Positions 33,751 to 46,375 of a stretch of 64,000 bases of DNA are shown in pieces. The translations under genes and the position numbers were made by a program. The stretch is from Laguncularia racemosa (Eukaryota > Streptophyta > Magnoliopsida > Myrtales > Combretaceae). A model generated the notes under the pieces. That model saw only the letters and a program-made list of their open reading frames with translations, was not told the origin of the DNA and searched no databases. Within the stretch, counting starts at the first letter, position 1, and each line of letters starts with the position of its first letter. The DNA lies in contig JBBMOL010000202.1 of assembly GCA_037954665.1 (NCBI GenBank), positions 907,304 through 971,303 of the forward strand, given 5' to 3'.

Positions 33751-35228
33751 ACAAACAACTTAACGACCTCCAATTTCAGGAAATACCAAAGGGAAACAAG
33801 TAGTACTATGTCCTCTTCCTATGAAAGCCGACTAGAATGAGACCATCCAATAAAGATTTCAAAAGAGACCATGTCATTAAGTTAAATACCAAATGGTGTT
33901 AACTTTATTTAATTGCTAAGTAAGTACATCAAAGTCTACATGTTTCACTTTACCACTTTCATCCAATGCACCAATAATTCATGCAACATTTGGAGGTACC
34001 ACTATTGCTACTCTGACTTCTTTTACATGGTCTGTCTGCTTCCTTATAAGGAAGTAGATTGTTAGGTGATTTTCCATTGACAATGACATGCTATAGGAAT
34101 CTGTAAAGATGTAATCGGGACGGGCTTGGGATGTATTTTATAAAACTTTAATATACTTTTATAAGGTTTAATGTTTTTCAAAATCCTATAAAAATGCTTT
34201 ACTCCTAAATCCAAAACCTAACCCTATAAAGTCATGAACCTTATAGGGATAGGTTGGATTTTTATAATGTTTATACAAGATAGGGAGAAAATAAAATAGA
34301 AAATGTTTAGATAGTATTAAGATTGTACTTGCTAATTTACACATAAATAAAATTTGAAAATTATATGTGTTGTACATTATAAAACTAATGTAGAGTGTGC
34401 ACGTTCCATAGGTTAGGAACAAATATTATTGTTAATATATTATTTTTATCGAGTCAAGTTTCTTGTCAAATTTTTTTGAAGTCCCATGACTTAATCTTAA
34501 ACCCTATAAGGTTTTGAATTGTATCTCGAAACCCGATTTTTGCCTTAGAGGATATGTTAAGAATAGTTCTTCTCTCTTTAGTAAAAGTTTCTCCCTCTAA
34601 TGTGAGAATTTTTTCACTTGTGTGGTGACCTGATTTGTTATACACGTCATCATTCATCCTACTTTCAAGAATCTTTCTATTTTACCTTTTCCAATAACAA
34701 CATCACCTGCATTCCATCTTCACCTTTAACTCATATTTTCTTTACATATCATCGACTAGAAATTGATAGAAAATTTTACATAAAAATTTCCGTACTAATA
34801 GTTTACACCTAATCCATATTCCCTATACTTTTACTTAAACACTAAAAACACTTTACTATCTTCGTTTTTCTTTATGCATTTAGTTTTAGTCTACATGAAT
34901 CCACTTAATTGCTTTGAGATTAAAGTTTAAGCCCTATCTTGGTACTTTTTTTAATATTGATCTTATTCTATTTTGTCTTGCTGTTTGAACATGTGCCTTA
35001 TATAATGTCAACATCTACGTTTTAGTGCTTAGGGGCCTTATTGAGTGACCCGATCTTTACTAGCTTGGTTGTGCTTTGTTGGTTCACTTCCTGCATCATG
35101 GAGTTTAGTTTATTGTCTAATGAGTCCTTCCTTATTTATTTAGGTGTCCTTTTGTGATCTATTCTCTTTCTCGGGGCTTGTTTCCTACCGAGTCTTCCTT
35201 TCTTGTTGATTTTATCTTGTTTCAGATC
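33751..35228. repeat. Shared flank after copy B LTR
   Basis: Matches 5,255-6,628 and 40,732-42,212. It contains the MITE-like inverted-repeat block at about 34,105-34,545. No intact gene. Confidence 0.5.
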
Positions 35229-35356
35229 ATAAATCCATCTTCAAAGGGAAAGAAGCCAATGGTATCCCAGTAGATAGATAGTAAATCTGAGGATGAGCTT
35301 ATTTTGGACATTACAACTACTCCTATAGAAATCAAGGAATGTTTATTAGTGGGTAC
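35229..35356 (+). pseudogene. DUF4283 (LINE ORF1-type) fragment, copy B
   Basis: The first ~130 bases of the same ORF1-like gene as at 6,629 and 42,213, with the start codon changed and an early stop. It breaks off in GGGTACATGGGTTGAA, a word found at 42,600 in copy C, then joins the retroelement body of copy C at CCCAACAAGC. The join marks a deletion or unequal-exchange breakpoint. Confidence 0.55.
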
Positions 35357-38300
35357 ATGGGTTGAAGGCCCAACAAGCTCAAGACTTAACCTTTTTCAAA
35401 GACCTAAGACACACTAAGCCTACCTACCCACTCCAAACCCCAATGAACACATACATAAAACCTATCCATGCCATAAAGCTTAAAAAAATAATCCAGGCTT
35501 AACTATAGTTTTGAGAGTTAACAATCAAAAGCACAATGAGATCAATTTTAATTAAAAAAATTTAGGCTAAGGGGAGGCAATCAGTTTAGTGAAGGTAAAA
35601 GAGGGCAAATTCCTCAGCTTGTCATTGGCACCATCACCACTAGGGGATGTGGAGAAACAACTCAACCATGTTTAGGGAAACTACTACAAGTAAGCTAATC
35701 AAGCTCAGCTCACTAGATTAGGCTTAGGGCAATTATTTGACTAAGTTAATGGGCACATCTTAATAGGAGGTGCATTTCGAAGACTAAAGAACTAACCCAA
35801 TATGAGTGGGTAATTAGTGAGCTGGCTTTAACTAGTTAGGTTTAGAGTAAATCGGAATGGATGGAGCAAAAGTTAAGCCCAACTGAATATAAGAGATTAA
35901 AGATAGACAATCATAATTTTATCCTTAAGAAAAGGCATCCCATTATTTGAAGAGTTTAGGATGAAAAGAGGCAAACTAATTTCTAAACACTAACCCTAAA
36001 CACTTAAGAGTTAAGTGACATCAATGTGAGGAATTGGGACTAAATCCTTAAAGAAGGTTTGTCTTGAACTTGATACTCAGGTTAAAATGATGATAGTTAT
36101 TCATTTCTCTACCCTAAGCACATTGTCCTTTGTAAATCCCTTTGAGCCTTCTTGAGAAATATTTTCAAAATTAACCCTATCAAGAACCACCCCATACTAA
36201 GGCAATTAGGAGGTTAGGGTGATCAATCAAAAGAAAAGGATAAACTAGTTTGTGTTTACCTTAGGTGCATCAATTCACAAGTAATTATTGCCATTGTTAG
36301 TATATTTCCTTTAATATGAAAAAAAAAAAAAGAGCCCCTATTATAGAAGCCATACAAGCTTTGAGCTGTAAACCATTCAAAAGGAAAGAATGAAGAAATG
36401 ATCACCACCTCCATCAGAAACTTGCAAGAAGATAAATAATAAATCAAAAAAGAGAGAAGATGAAAGAAAGAAAAAAAGGTAAAGAGTGAGGAAAAAGAAA
36501 GAGAGAGAGGAAAAAAAGAGTGAAGATGAAGGAAATAGAGCTAACAAGTGAGCAAATAAGGTGATCAATCTCAATGATCAACAAAAGGAAGTCAAAGCCC
36601 AAAATCAACACTTATAGCTCAAAGCCCAAAGTCCATGCCATTCATCAATCATGGGCCCACCCACAACACCAACCCCAAGAGGCTTTGTTGATTAAAGGAA
36701 TTAAATTTTCTTAGGAAAAAATTACTCATGGAATTGGGGAAAGCCCATTTTAGTTTTTCTTATGATTCTTGACTTGTAACCTCAGGTCATAATGAAGATT
36801 AATTCTGTCTAAATTAGCCTATACACATTATATCTCATATTATAAGCTGGTGACCAAAAGCCTATATTACAACCCTTGAAAAGACCTAGCAAATTGACCA
36901 TGGTGTACCACCTACAAGATAGATTGTAATTCTTGGAATCAAAGTTGAGAGTGAATCTAAACCTTAAGAAAGTGAGGAAGTCCCCATAGACTAAACAATT
37001 CAAAGAATGAGATACCTATTCCCTTATAGAAAAACTTTGGAAGTCTTGAAGCTAGACACCAACTAAGATTGTTTCGCTAAGGGCGTGAAAGGCACCTACC
37101 CCTAAGTCTAAAGTTGAAGCCTCTAGAAGATTCCTAGAGGGGGGAAAAATAGAGAGTGTCTTAGAAATTCATTAGGATCACTTGGAAAAAATCAACAATT
37201 AATCAATTAGCTATCTTAGCATTCAAAGGCTCATCTATGTCCTAGCAACTCTAGAGCTTCAATCTTGTCTCCTCAAATAGCATGCTCATTAGAGCACTAT
37301 CCCTTTTCCTTAAATGGCCTACTCATCAAAACACTATCCTTCTTCTTTAGATGGCCTGCTTATTAAGGCACTATCTATCTTTTGATGCAATCCTAAATCG
37401 CTAGCCAATTAAGGCATTGTTCACCTTTTTGATAGATTCCAAATCACTAGCCAATTAGGGCATTATCCATCTTACAATGAAATCCTAGATCGCCAACCCA
37501 TTAGGGCGCTATCCACCTTTTTTATAGATTCTAGATAGCCTACTCATCAGAGTGCTATCTTTTCTCCTTAAGATATCCTCTCTCCTTAGATAGCTTGCTC
37601 AATAGAGCAATATTCCTTTTTATAAAGTTCTTTAGATAGCTTACTCACTAGAGCATTATCTAATCCACTGTAAATTTTATAGCCTACTCATTGGAACATG
37701 ATTTCCTACCCTTAGATTGGTTAGATTCAATTCAAATTATTTCATTTCCTCAAAAGTCCAATTGCATTAACAACAAGCACTCTTAGATGTCCATACCCTT
37801 ACTAAGGTTGTCTAGCCCTTTTCAAGACTAGTCTCGTCAGTAGCTAACACCCTTTGATATTTAAGCCCATAAGTTTCTTGGCCCCCTTCAAGCTTAGTCT
37901 CGATAGTAGCTGGCCCCCTTTGATATCTAAGCCTACAGGTAGCTTAGCCCCACTTTAAGTCTAGTCTCGTTAGTAGTTAGCACCCTTGGATGTTCAAGAT
38001 TGTTTAGGTTACTTAGCCTTTTTCAAGCCTAGTTTCAATAGTAGCTAGCATCCTTTGATGTCCATGTCCATCTAGGTCACCTAGCCCTTAAAGCTTAGAC
38101 TAGTTAAAAGCTGGCACCTATCGATGTTCAAATCCCTCTAGATAACCTAGCCCCTTAAATCCAGTCTCATCAGTAGCTGGCACTATTAGATGCTTAGATC
38201 CATTTAGGTTACCTAGTTGCTCCTAAGCCTTTATATTGTTTAATTCTCTTTTAAGCCTAATTTAGGTGATAGCTAACACCCTTCAATGCCTAAATCTATT

Positions 38301-38567
38301 TAGGTTTCCTAGCTTACTTTTAAGTCCAGTTTCGATGTCTAGGACCATTTAGGTTACCTAGCCTTTTTCAAGCCCAAACTCATTAGTATCTCACACCCTT
38401 TAATGTTTACACTTGTTTTTAAGTCCAGTCTCGTTAGTAGTTAGCACATTATTGAACATAAATTCCCATGATGCAATCTCATCCATTCTCACATTAGGCA
38501 AAAATGGGCAGTCTTTTTTGTCTTTATGGTAAAGTTTTCATCACATCTCACCACATAGAGGAGCAGT
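35357..38567 (+). mobile_element. Copy C internal region of the old pol-less family
   Basis: Colinear with 2,029-4,600 of copy A and 18,213-21,235 plus 31,457-31,913 of copy B. The purine-rich tract lies at 36,380-36,540; the degenerate tandem array runs from about 37,260 to 38,430. It ends in the purine tract ACATAGAGGAGCAGT. PBS, leader and left part are absent because of the junction at 35,356. Confidence 0.65.
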
Positions 38568-40731
38568 TGTAGACACCTCATTTTTGCCCCCCTTAGTTTT
38601 TTTTTTTCTTTTTTAGTTAAACCCTTAATTTTAGGGAAAAGGTTAAAAATACCAAAAAATAAATAAATACAAGAAAAATGAACAAAATTAAAAGTCAAGC
38701 AGTGACCCATTTATCTCATTTTTGCATGAAATTAATTTTTTAAAGGCTCGAAAATAATTATGCCTTTCAATAAAGTCGACCCAAAATATATTAAATATAA
38801 CTTAATGCAATACTTGACACAAATTGAGCATAATTCAGCTAATCAAGAGTGTGGATTGAGGGGTGCATTCTATGCCCCTTTTTAATTTAAATCACGTACG
38901 TGCATCACACACACCCTCGTTGAGCAAGTAGAAAAGGAAAAAAAAAAAAGAGAGAAGAAAAAAAATAATCCAATCCCTTATATTTTTTACTCGATTTTTC
39001 TTATTTTCTAGCTAAATTAAATCAAACAAAAAGTTGAAATCAAATATATACTTAGAGTACTATCCATTGGACTCCAAATTCAAAATTTATAATAAAGAAA
39101 AGTGCCCTAAAAACAAACCCCAAAATTAGAAAAAATAAAATACACATGCATTATGTCTGATTTGAAATTAGCAACTAAAGGTTAAATTGACTTGCAAATC
39201 ACAAAGTAAACATATAGAATAGTCAAGTAAAGCCTCTAAGACACATTTGCATCTTCAATTTCAAAAAAAATTCATATATTCAAGATCAAATTTTGTAAAA
39301 AATGAGAGGAAATCGGGAAAAAAAAACCATTAATAACAAATATTCAATATTTCTTCAAATCTGGGGTTTCTTAGGTACAACTCATCACTTGTTATATAAA
39401 TAAGGGACCCCATAACTCACTCCAAGAAGGAACAAGAATTAACAAGCTCATATTTGCAAGAAGTCTACACTTTGCCTCTCTAGGTTATTAAACCACAACC
39501 ACCCTCTCTCTCTTCAATTCCTCTCATTTGAGAGCAAATTGAAGTGAATCAAAGCCATAAAATTGTTCCCCATCATTAGTAGAGTAAAGCCTAATCATCA
39601 ATGAGATTCAAGAATTTGGGAATTATTCTAATTTGATCATGAATTGAAGTTTGAGTTTATAAGCTTGAAGAACGAGTTCAAGTGAAATTGATCAAGATAC
39701 AAGCTTTCGATCCTACAATTGATAAAGGGGTTTACTTACCCATGATGTTAGGAGTTGGACCAACCCAAGAATCATTGTGAACTAACACTAAAGCCCTTAA
39801 ATCGACCTTGAACTGCCCCATGCAAGGTAAGTTTTTTTTCCTTAATTTCTCTATTTTATTATTTTGTTTATTTAAATAAAAATAAATATGCAATATTTGT
39901 ATTCATGTATTGCAAACTCTTTTCTTAATAAAATAAAATAAGATAAAAATCACCTCTTTTCCTTTAACCAAATTTTTTTTGAAAAAAAGAAGAATCTTTT
40001 TTTCAATACTTAATTTTCTTTTATAAACATGTTTTCTCCAAAAATAAGTTTTTTGACACATATGTAAATGTTTTAACAAATAAAATCTCTTAATGGGCCT
40101 TTTTCTCAAATTTTAGGATATTTTCTTAAAAATTTTCAAGAAAGAGACAAAAATTAGGTTTTTGGATTTTTTACCAAAAAAAAAAATGGCTAAAAACTTT
40201 GAGCTGATGCTTTTTTAAAAATAAAATAGCCAACAAATTAAATTTTTATTAGAAAAAAATAAAGCGAACTACGCCTTGTTTATCTCTAATAGCAAGTATG
40301 TAGGCATCTTTATAGGGTAACTTTAAAATATATAAAAAAATTATTTTCATTATTATTATTATATACCTCTTTTCTTCTTGTAAATAAAAAAAAAATATAC
40401 TAAAAATGATATGATAAAAATACAATTGAAATTCAAAAGGTTAAAGCGATAATTATAAAGTTTTAATAGGTTAGCCCTCGAATCTGAAATCTCTTGCTTT
40501 CTTCTCTTCTTTTTTTCATAAATCAATGGCTAAGTTAAGATTAATCTACTCAATTATTCTTGACTTAACATTTTTCCTAACTTTAGTTAGGTAGTAACTC
40601 CAATTTCTAAAATAAGTGAGAAAACCTAGGTTTTTCCTAATTTAAGTTGAGGATTCATATTAAATAGGCAAAAGGTTTAATATGAATCAAATAAGGAAAA
40701 TAGAAAAAAATAAAAAAAAACAAACTCGACA
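38568..40731 (+). mobile_element. LTR of copy C, the most complete of the old family
   Basis: 2,164 bp from TGTAGACACCTCATTTTTGC to ACTCGACA. TATA-like TATAAATA at 39,395-39,402. The tRNA-like module is partly deleted around 38,850. Length and end sequences are close to those of the young element's LTR although most of the body has diverged. Confidence 0.7.
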
Positions 40732-42212
40732 ATAAACAATTTAATGACCTCTAGCTTTAGGAAATACCTAAGGAAAATGAGTAGTACTTTATCCTCTTCC
40801 TATGAGAGCCAACTAGAATGAGACCATCTAGTAAAGATTTCAAAAGATACCATGTCATTAGGTTAAATACCAAAACGGTGTTAGCTTTATTTAATCTCTA
40901 AGTAGGTAAATCAAAGTTACATGTTTCTTTCTACCACTTGTATCCGATGCACCAATAACTCATGCAACATTTGAAGGTACCACTACTGCTGCTTTGACTT
41001 GTTTTACAGTCTATCTACTTCCTTACAAAGTGTAAAGATGGGTGTTTCATGTATAGGGACAATTGAAAAGTAGATTGTTAAGTGATTTGCCATTGACAAT
41101 GACATGTTGTGGGAATTGGTAGGGATGTAATCGGGACGAGCTTGGGACATATTTTATAAAACTTTAATCTACTTTTATAGGGTTTAATATTTTTCAAAAT
41201 CCTAAAAAAAAAAAACCTTTACCCGAAACCCAACCCTATAAAGTCATGAACTTTATAGGGATGGGTCGGGTTTTTATAATGTTTATATAAGATAAGGAGA
41301 AAATAAAATAAAAAATGGTTAGATAGGATTAAGATTATACTTGATAATTTACACATAAATGAAGTTTGAAAATTATTTACATTGTACACCATAAAACTAG
41401 TGTAGAGTGTGCATGTCCGTAGGTTAGGAACAAATATTATTATTAATATATTGTTTTTATTGAGCTGGGTTTCTGTCAAATTTTTCTAAAGTCTCAAAAC
41501 TCAATCTTAAACACTATAGGGTTTTGAATTGTATCTTAAAACCCAATATTTAACTTGAGGATATGTTAAGAATAATGCTTCTCTCTTTAGTAAAATTTTC
41601 TCTCTTCAATGTGATAGTTTTTTCACCTAGTTTGTTATACATGCCATCATTCATCCTACTTTCAAGAATCTTTCTGTTTTTGCCTTTTTCAATAACAACC
41701 TCACCTACATTCTATCTTCACCTTTAACTCACATTTTCTTTACATATCATCGACTAGAAAATGATATAAAAATTTCCATTCCAATAGTTAACACCTGATC
41801 CATATTCCCTATACTTTTACTTAAACATAGAAAACACTTTACCATCTCCATTTTTCTTTATGCATTTAGTTTTAGTCTGCATTAATCCACCTAGCTACAT
41901 TAAGATTGAAGTTTGAGCCTTGTCTTGGTACTTTTTTAATATTGATCTTGTTCCATTTTGTCTTGCTGTTTGAACTTGTGTCTTGTCTAATGTCAACATC
42001 TACAATGTGGTTTTTAGTGGTCTCAATGAGTGACCTAATCTATACTATCTTGGTTGTGCTTTAATGTTTCACCTTCTGCATTGTGGAGTTTAGTTTGCTA
42101 TTTATTGAGTCTTTGCTTGTCTATTTAGTGTCCTTTTGTGATTTGTTCTCTTTCTCTAGGTCTATTTCCTACTAAGTATTGCTTTCTTGTTGATTTTATC
42201 TAGTTTCAAATT
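40732..42212. repeat. Shared flank after copy C LTR
   Basis: Third copy of the flank also at 5,255 and 33,751. The inverted repeat is clearest here: AACCCAACCCTATAAAG (about 41,227-41,243) facing CTTTATAGGGATGGGTCGGG (about 41,250-41,270). The candidate MITE limits are about 41,120-41,560. No intact gene. Confidence 0.5.
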
Positions 42213-43000
42213 GTGGATCTGTCTTCAAAGGGAAAGAAGCCATTGGTATCCCAATAGGTGGATAGTGAAACTGAAGATGAGCTTATTCTGGACATTACGC
42301 CTACTCCTACAAAAATCAAGGAATGTTCATTGGTGGGTAAAGTAATATTTGATAAACCTCTTAATCATGCTAATGTTATGAATGTCTTGAGGAAAGCATG
42401 GGGGTGTTATGGTGAAGTTATATTTACTTTAATTGGTGTTAACAGTTTCTTGATCTCTTTTGGTGGTGTTAATATGATACGAGTTGTTGTTAATGGTGGT
42501 CCATGGTCAGTGATGGGTCATGTGATAGCTATGAAGGAATGTAAGAGCAAGTATGAAGTTAAAGATTTGAGCTTAAATGAGGTGGTTTTTTGGGTGTAAG
42601 TACATGGGTTGAAACTATATCAAATGGTCAATCTAAATTCTTGTATTATTGGTGCATGTTTGGTGGAGTTTGAAACAACAAGGGTTAGAGAAAGACTTAG
42701 AAGAAGTTTTATCAATGCTTGAGTTAAAATTGATGCTTCACAACCTTTGAAAAAGGAAATGTGGGTTTACAGAGGAAGGGGGGATAGGCACAAGGTCTCT
42801 TTCAAAATTATGAAAGGCTTAGTCATTTCTATTTTGTTTGTGGTCGGCTTGACACATGTAGCAAGTTTTTACTCCACAAAGGTCGGCTCTAGTGGTGGTG
42901 GGTATGGAGCTTAAATGAGAGCAAATGTAGTTAGTGATGGTTTGTGGAGTAAGGCCAAAGAGAATGACAGCTCAAATGAAAGTTGGAGGTCAAAAGTTAA
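42213..43000 (+). pseudogene. Broken DUF4283 gene (LINE ORF1-type), copy C
   Basis: Best preserved of the three. The open stretch 42,258-42,599 gives 113 residues with CSLVGKVIFDKPLNH, VLRKAWGCYGEV, a VVNGGPWSVMGH segment and AMKECK, the pattern of DUF4283. A stop follows, then out-of-frame remains of the knuckle region (SHFYFVCGRL) and the segment corresponding to GAWMRAN. No RT of a LINE follows, so only the ORF1 portion is present. Confidence 0.65.
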
Positions 43001-43984
43001 TCATCTTTCTCATTGTAAACAAACCTTATAGCCTAGTATTTCCTCATCACCCTTTCCCAATCATAGCAAACCAGCTAACCCTCAACACATTTCAAGTTTT
43101 TCAAAACAAGTGGACACTGGCTAATTTGTATCCCAACAAAGTCACTCTTGGTCCCCAAAATATTCTAAGCTAAAACCAAACCAATCTACTTTTGCTATCA
43201 TTACTTCTGCTCACATGAGTGTGCCTAACTCCAAATAACATATTAAATCTATATATCAACTAAGTCTAGAAAGAATAAACTATCACAAGATCTCTTAAAA
43301 AGTCATCATAAACCATAACTAAATTCTATTATTTGTAACAATTTTGAATGAATCTTTCATCTAATCATCATAATAATCATAGTTGCTTTCATCTTGCCCA
43401 TTCCCATAATACAAATCATATCCAAAGTCATTATAAGAATCCGAATCATGCACACATATACATCTAATGCAGAAATATCACATCAACTTAACACTAATGC
43501 ATGAGTAACCAATTAATATCTCATTTCAGTGTGGTGCAAGTACTTTTCAAAATGCTTGGAATCATTAATCTCCTTCAGCAATTAATGTTTTACAATTACA
43601 AAACTTATCATATAACCACAAAACTTCACTTTATACTATTCACTTACTAATCCATACATGATTTCTTTCTACACACCACCATTGAGCATTGCCCTTATAT
43701 TAGCAACACTATTAATTTGAATTTACTAGAAGGAATCTAAGGAGAAAAACCACTTAGATCTAGAAAAAGGTGAGTGCAAAACCCGAAGAGAAGAGAGAGA
43801 GAGAGAGAGAGAGAAGAAGTGCTAGAGAAATAGAAAGAAAGTATTTTGTGATTTTTAGCATAAGAAGGAATCAGAAAAAAAAAAGGATTTTCTCTAAAAG
43901 ACTCTAGGGTTCGGCTCTAATACTATAGAAAATAAAAGGACCAGATTAGACATGTATTTAAAAAAAAAAATTAGAATGTCCGTA
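43001..43984. other. Intergenic stretch, no gene recognised
   Basis: AT-rich, without a convincing ORF. Contains a (GA)n microsatellite at about 43,795-43,814. Proximally it may include further decayed LINE sequence. Confidence 0.4.
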
Positions 43985-44306
43985 TCGTTTAAAGTATTTT
44001 TAAAGGGAATTTTAGCAAGTATAAAATTAAGAATTCATATAATCAATAATATTTCCATATTTCCCTCCACTATGCTTGATACAATCGAGGACATAGGACG
44101 GACTGAAGTTGTTCTAGTACTAAAATGTCAAATTGTCGATTGATTAAGGATGGATCGGAGGTGTCGTGGTCGATGGCAAAAGAGAGAATGGAGTTCGGCA
44201 CAATGATTAACTGGTATATTGATGAATTTTCTAGTGTTTGAACAATGCACCCATGTATTTTCAAAATAAGTGTTTCAGGAGAGGGTTGCCTCAATTTATG
44301 CTTAAT
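43985..44306 (-). pseudogene. Decayed GH18 chitinase copy lacking the catalytic core
   Basis: On the minus strand about 44,306 to 44,100 aligns at the DNA level with 46,440-46,640 of the intact chitinase (shared words CCAGTTAATC/CCGGTTAATC and CATTCTCTCTTTTGC, and CATGGGTGCA against CATAGGAGCT). It then jumps to the part equivalent to 46,920-47,010 (words TATCAAGCA, AATATTATTGATTATATGAATT). About 270-280 bp, encoding residues near 88-182 with the DGIDIDYE motif, are missing, the rest is shifted and contains stops, and the C-terminal third is absent. It is a dead tandem relative in opposite orientation. Confidence 0.8.
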
Positions 44307-46282
44307 AGGGCAAATCGAAGCTAAGGTTTAAAAGGGCTTCGAATTAATTGTTATAAGATGACAAACACTAAAATAAAGTCTTCATTTATGTTGAAATATT
44401 CCAATAAAACTATCTATGTTTGCCCTATTTTTCCACTCTACTAGTGGTAGCTATTGGCATCGTTCTATATATTTTGTATTGGATATGGAGAGCGGGTTTT
44501 GTGATTAAAGACCGTGTATAGTGGGAAAGGGAATACAAGTAATTGATTTAGGTCTATCATTTATAAGTTGAAGTTTTTATAGGAGCATCCAACTAATTGA
44601 TCTTCCATTATGGATCAAACCAAATCAATAAATTAATCTAGTTCAATACACCATATGGATAAAAATAAATTAATTAATTAAATCAAGCCGCATTAGTTTA
44701 AAAATAGAGAAAACATTCCTAATTTGTGCGCAAGGATTTTCATTCCAATATCAATATTTTTAATTTTATTTTAATCAATTTATTCTTTTAAATTGTCATT
44801 GAAACTAAATTATTCACATCTTAAAAACTTTAATGATTATACATCTTTATATAATTGTTTATCATATGATTAAAAAATACTTGTACTTTGACATATCACA
44901 ATATAAAAGTGATGATAAAATGAAAAACAATTATAAAAAAAAAAAGATAAATATTGTTCAAATCTAAATCAAAAGGTTTTAAAAAAAAAGTTGTAAACTG
45001 AATCATTTGGATATCCCTAATTTTAAATATATATATATATATATATAAAGAAAATAGAACCCATATAATGTAATAAAAAGTGGGTATAACACACATTTTA
45101 CTTTTAACTACATTCGGTTGCCCCGACAATGCAATCGTGAATAGTGCTGTTGAAAAGCATTTAGCTGGTTATGTGCCGTTGACGAAGAAATGCCGTGGGA
45201 AGTGGATTTGCTTTATACATGTGTTTTAGACTTCTAAACTGAACAGCCTAAGGACTCCGTGAGCATGTAAGGATAAGACATTGTCATCGGATTGGCTTTA
45301 GCCCCGTCTCTTGTACGCAAGTCCTTTGAACTCTTGTCCGTCCATTACACACCGTGACAACCCCCTGTGTAGGAGCATGTCCCTATCTTTGATTTTTCTC
45401 TTAACCAAACTAGCACAATGAAAACGTAAACCCAAAAAAATGGGAATCCGTTCATTAAATCGAAAAACGAACACATGGCACAGACCTAGAAAAAAGTCTT
45501 AAGCCATCATGGGATGAAATGCTGGACTTCGCTAAAAGAAAAGAAAAGAAAAAAAAAAAAAACACCATATAAAGATAAATTAAGAAAACCTAACTATGAA
45601 AACAAGATTTTAATGCGACTCTTATTTGTAGATAGAGGGATAATTATAGACCATTAGATCTAAATTAAGATGATCTATTGCTATAGTAGTTGTATAATAA
45701 AAATATCAATAATATTGAATAATTTACAAATGGGTAATTAAAATATAATCATCATTATTTCAAATCTATATTTAAATAAGAATTCAAGAGAAAAAACAAC
45801 ACATTATATCTTACACTAACCAATAGACAAAAGTCAAGATCGTGACTTAACTAAACCTTCTAATGGTTTATATCATTAAGTTTTTGTCGAAATAATAATA
45901 ACATTCACACTCTCGATAGAATTGCTTTTATAAATCCTGTTTTGCTATTGCACTTAGTCGAAATGCATCGACATTAACTTCTACATAATTTTTCTTTTTC
46001 CAAATTAATAACGTAGCTGATAAGTTTCTTTTTCGATGTGTCGTAGCTGTCTAAACTTGATCGACGCAAGGGAGACAAAGTCTGGAAAACTCCTAGAGAG
46101 ACAAAACACAACGAAAACAAGCAGAGAAATTTTGTTGTATTACTCGGTCCACTTTCAAGAAAAGTAAAAACAAATCTTCACCGTGAACGCAAGTCTTCGG
46201 CAACGGCAAATGACTCCCGCGATTACTTCTTTGTCCCTGAACACTGTCTTTATCCACATGAAAATAGTATATAATCAAATCC
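44307..46282. other. Intergenic region between chitinase pseudogene and gene
   Basis: No ORF with recognisable similarity. An (AT)n run lies at about 45,029-45,048 and an A-run near 45,546-45,562. The region 45,115-45,400 is less AT-rich and looks like unique sequence, but I cannot assign it. The distal part presumably includes chitinase regulatory sequence. Confidence 0.4.
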
Positions 46283-46289
46283 TATATAG
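46283..46289 (+). promoter_or_regulatory. TATA box of the chitinase gene
   Basis: TATATAG in the context CCTATATAGC, 93 bases upstream of the ATG at 46,376, leaving room for a start site around 46,315 and a leader of about 60 bases. Called from motif and spacing only. Confidence 0.55.
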
Positions 46290-46375
46290 CACAATGCCTC
46301 TCATCACTAGCATCGTACCAAAAAAACAAAGCAAAGACTCATACATTTCCAATTCTACTTACAAATCCCTTAACA

